A DNA stretch of 64,000 nt from an uncultured Dehalococcoidia bacterium (GTDB lineage Bacteria > Chloroflexota > Dehalococcoidia > Lucifugimonadales > UBA3495): the NCBI GenBank assembly GCA_951812535.1, contig CATOSK010000011.1, positions 219,084 through 283,083 on the forward strand. The letters run 5' to 3'. The notes beneath the pieces are model-generated. The model was not told the origin of the DNA and did not search any database. It saw nothing but the letters and a program-made list of their open reading frames with translations. The translations under genes and the position numbers were made by a program. Positions 62,092 through 64,000 of the stretch are shown here, piece after piece. Each line of letters starts with the position of its first letter. Position 1 is the stretch's first letter.

Positions 62092-63084
62092 ATGCCACGA
62101 ATAGGAGTCCGGCTGGAGAACGACCCATACCTCGATGCCTCCGAGCATCAATCCCTGGCCCGGCTGGCCGAGGAACAGGGCTATGAGACGGTCTGGGTGC
62201 CCGAAGGGGCGGGCCGTGACTCCCCAACCCTGTTGGCCAGCATGGCCATGGTCACAAACCGGGTCCAACTGGCGACCGGGATTCTTCCCATCTTCACCAG
62301 GACTCCCATGGCCATTGCCATGGCCGCCGCTGGCTTGAGCGTCATCTCCGGCGGGCGGTTCCTGCTCGGCTTGGGGGTCGGCCACCGTCCCTCGGTGGAA
62401 AGCAGCCAGGGAGTCCCCTTCCGCCGTCCGCTGGCCCGCCTCAGGGAAACCATCACCATTACCCGCGCACTTCTGCGGGGAGAAAGTATCACGCTGCAGG
62501 GACGAGTCTTCAACGTGACCCACGCTACCCTCGGCGCGGGCAAACCGGAACAGCCGCCCGCCATCTACATCGCCGCCCTCGGCCCGCAAATGCTTGAACT
62601 CGCCGGAGAGATGGCCGACGGAGTTTTGCTGAACTGGACGGCAACCAGCTATCTGGAGCAAGCGGTGGAACGGGTCCATGCCGGAGCGAAACAGGTCGGG
62701 CGAGACCCATCGGAAATAGACATCGCCGGATACGTCCGGGTGGCCGTCACGGACGATCCCGGACCGGCCCGACGCAACCTGCAAAGCCAGGTAGTCCGAT
62801 ACGCCAGCAACCCCTTCTACGGCAACTTCTTCAACCAGACCGGTTTCCGACACGAAATGAAGGCGGTCCTTGCCGCCGTCGGCCAGGGGAACCACGCCGC
62901 CGCAGCCGATGCCGTCACCGAGGAAATGCAGGACCAGGTGGCGGCCGTGGGCACGCCGGAAGAATGCGCCGCCCAAATCGAGGAACGCCGCAAACTCGGC
63001 CTTCAGTTGCCCGTGGTCGCCCCGTTCACCGTCGGGAATGTTCTACAGGACTACCGGAACGCGATCCAGGCGTTCCAGGGATAG
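62092..63084 (+). CDS. LLM-class F420-dependent oxidoreductase
   Basis: A 330-residue luciferase-like TIM-barrel protein: RLAEEQGYETVWVPEGAGRD, RVQLATGILPIFTRTPMAIA, GGRFLLGLGVGHRPSVES and PPAIYIAALGPQMLELAGEM. These are typical of F420-dependent methylene-H4MPT-reductase-like or glucose-6-phosphate-dehydrogenase-like enzymes. The substrate is unknown. Lies 45 bp after the dehalogenase gene, possibly one transcript. Confidence 0.87.
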   Translation: MPRIGVRLENDPYLDASEHQSLARLAEEQGYETVWVPEGAGRDSPTLLASMAMVTNRVQLATGILPIFTRTPMAIAMAAAGLSVISGGRFLLGLGVGHRPSVESSQGVPFRRPLARLRETITITRALLRGESITLQGRVFNVTHATLGAGKPEQPPAIYIAALGPQMLELAGEMADGVLLNWTATSYLEQAVERVHAGAKQVGRDPSEIDIAGYVRVAVTDDPGPARRNLQSQVVRYASNPFYGNFFNQTGFRHEMKAVLAAVGQGNHAAAADAVTEEMQDQVAAVGTPEECAAQIEERRKLGLQLPVVAPFTVGNVLQDYRNAIQAFQG

Positions 63085-63096
63085 TTAGGGCAGCGC

Positions 63097-64000
63097 CTAC
63101 CCCTGGGGCTTGATGCCGCAGGCCTCTGCCACGAGCTCGTAGGACCTCACCCGGTCCTCGAAGCGGTGGCAGATTGTGACGATGCTCAGATCCCTGGTCT
63201 GGTAGTCCTCGGACAGGGCCTCCAGCCGCTCCCTGACCTGTTCGGGGTCGCCGTCGACGCAGTTGCGGGCGTACTGCTGCACGAAGGCCCACTCGTTGGA
63301 AAGGTACTTGTAGTTGGCTGCTTCCTCAGTGGGCGGGATCCCCTTCGCCCTTCCCGTGACGGAGTAGAGCCTCGCCAGGTTCCGGCTTGAGGACAGCCGC
63401 AACGCCGCCTCCTCCGTTTCCGCGCACAATACGTGGACGCCGACGTTGACCAACGGCTCGGACAGGGTTTCCGACGGCTGGAAATACTGGCGGTATCCCT
63501 CGACAATTGCCGGTCCCTCCTGGATGCCGTGCCCAAAGAAATGGGCGTAGGCGAAGGGCAGTCCAAGCTGGGCAGCCATGTAGGCGCTCTCGTACCGGGA
63601 CCCCAGGAGCCACACCTGGGGAGCTGTATCTCCCGGCCGGGGCGTGGCCTGGACTTCAACGAAGGGGTGGTTTTCCTCCAGTTCCCCGGCTAGGTAGCCC
63701 AGGACGTCGTGTACCTGCTGGGGGAAACGCTCGATCCCACGGGGAGGGCCGGGGAAAGCCAGCGCTGCCGCCGTCAACTGGTCGCTTCCCGGGGCCCGTC
63801 CGATGCCCAGATCGATCCGCCCCGGATACAGGGCATCGAGGATCCTGAAGTTCTCCGCCACCTTGAGCGGGCTGTAATGGGACAGCATGACGCCGCCGCT
63901 GCCCACCCTGATCGTCCTGGTGTGGGCGGCGATCTGGCCGACCATCATTTCCGGGCTGGTGCCGGCGAAGTTGGGGAGGTTGTGGTGCTCCGCCACCCAG
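63097..64000 (-). CDS. LLM-class flavin-dependent oxidoreductase (5' end outside window)
   Basis: The frame is open to the window edge and begins inside the conserved WVAEHHNLPNFAGTSPEMMV motif, which in full proteins lies about 45 residues from the start. It continues with IRVGSGGVMLSHYSPLKVAE, GRIDLGIGRAPGSDQLTAAA and PQVWLLGSRYESAYMAAQLG. This is the MsnO8/bacterial-luciferase-like subgroup, usually FMN-dependent. It ends 12 bp from the LLM gene at 62092, on the opposite strand. Confidence 0.87.
   Translation of the reverse strand, partial: WVAEHHNLPNFAGTSPEMMVGQIAAHTRTIRVGSGGVMLSHYSPLKVAENFRILDALYPGRIDLGIGRAPGSDQLTAAALAFPGPPRGIERFPQQVHDVLGYLAGELEENHPFVEVQATPRPGDTAPQVWLLGSRYESAYMAAQLGLPFAYAHFFGHGIQEGPAIVEGYRQYFQPSETLSEPLVNVGVHVLCAETEEAALRLSSSRNLARLYSVTGRAKGIPPTEEAANYKYLSNEWAFVQQYARNCVDGDPEQVRERLEALSEDYQTRDLSIVTICHRFEDRVRSYELVAEACGIKPQG

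Noticed and set aside
61279..62976. A 565-codon minus-strand frame.
   Set aside because: Antisense to the dehalogenase and LLM oxidoreductase genes, both well supported.

Overview
The window is a GC-rich bacterial chromosome segment. Gene content points to a Chloroflexota relative of the SAR202/Dehalococcoidia type: an atp operon, several flavin-dependent LLM-class oxidoreductases, a CaiB/BaiF CoA transferase, a molybdenum hydroxylase large subunit, DUF151, DUF503 and DUF2905 proteins, and a two-chain-type methylmalonyl-CoA mutase. This assignment rests on gene content and protein style only; no rRNA or marker tree is available here.

Layout. 1-6.97 kb: a partial ABC exporter, a membrane Fe-S oxidoreductase of the EtfD type, a 2-hydroxyacid dehydrogenase, small conserved proteins and the redox repressor Rex. 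6.97-14.3 kb (minus strand): the F1Fo ATP synthase operon atpZ/I-B-E-F-H-A-G-D-C behind a canonical TTGACA-17-TAACAT promoter, with a miniature repeat between atpA and atpG. 14.3-24.8 kb: housekeeping genes (DUF151 nuclease, coaD, rsmD, ribF, tyrS, a divergent EF-G) and an acyl-CoA mutase, plus a short accessory insert holding a Uma2 nuclease and a broken PLD/zinc-ribbon gene. 25-36.9 kb: a catabolic-looking set (RidA, EthD-like proteins, CMD-family protein, xanthine-dehydrogenase-type subunit, CaiB, CitE-like lyase, enoyl-CoA hydratase, LLM oxidoreductase) and a YtkA-CtaG pair.

36.9-47.5 kb is an accessory region: transposase remnants, tRNA-Lys, a compact operon (carrier-protein-like, XRE, ImmA protease, thymidylate-synthase-like, a protein resembling the 5-hmdU kinase / thymine pyrophosphorylase helical family, and a dCTP-deaminase-like domain fused to two membrane helices) facing a MazG-type pyrophosphohydrolase, then two IS630 elements nested one inside the other, and a broken secreted-protein gene. 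The nucleotide-themed operon is the best candidate for an undescribed system; I propose modified-pyrimidine signalling or defence, as inference.

47.8-64 kb returns to core metabolism: metF, acpS, NAD(P)HX repair, a HEAT protein, F420-type and LLM oxidoreductases, a ThDP enzyme, radC, gamma-glutamyltransferase, NAD-dependent formate dehydrogenase, peroxiredoxin, nucleoside hydrolase and a haloacid dehalogenase. Intergenic regions here carry several short repeat families.

Across the window I find a 166-180 bp MITE-like repeat in four copies with CAGGGC terminal inverted repeats, a 24-bp palindromic element inserted three times into transposase genes, and three accessory genes each interrupted by a premature stop.
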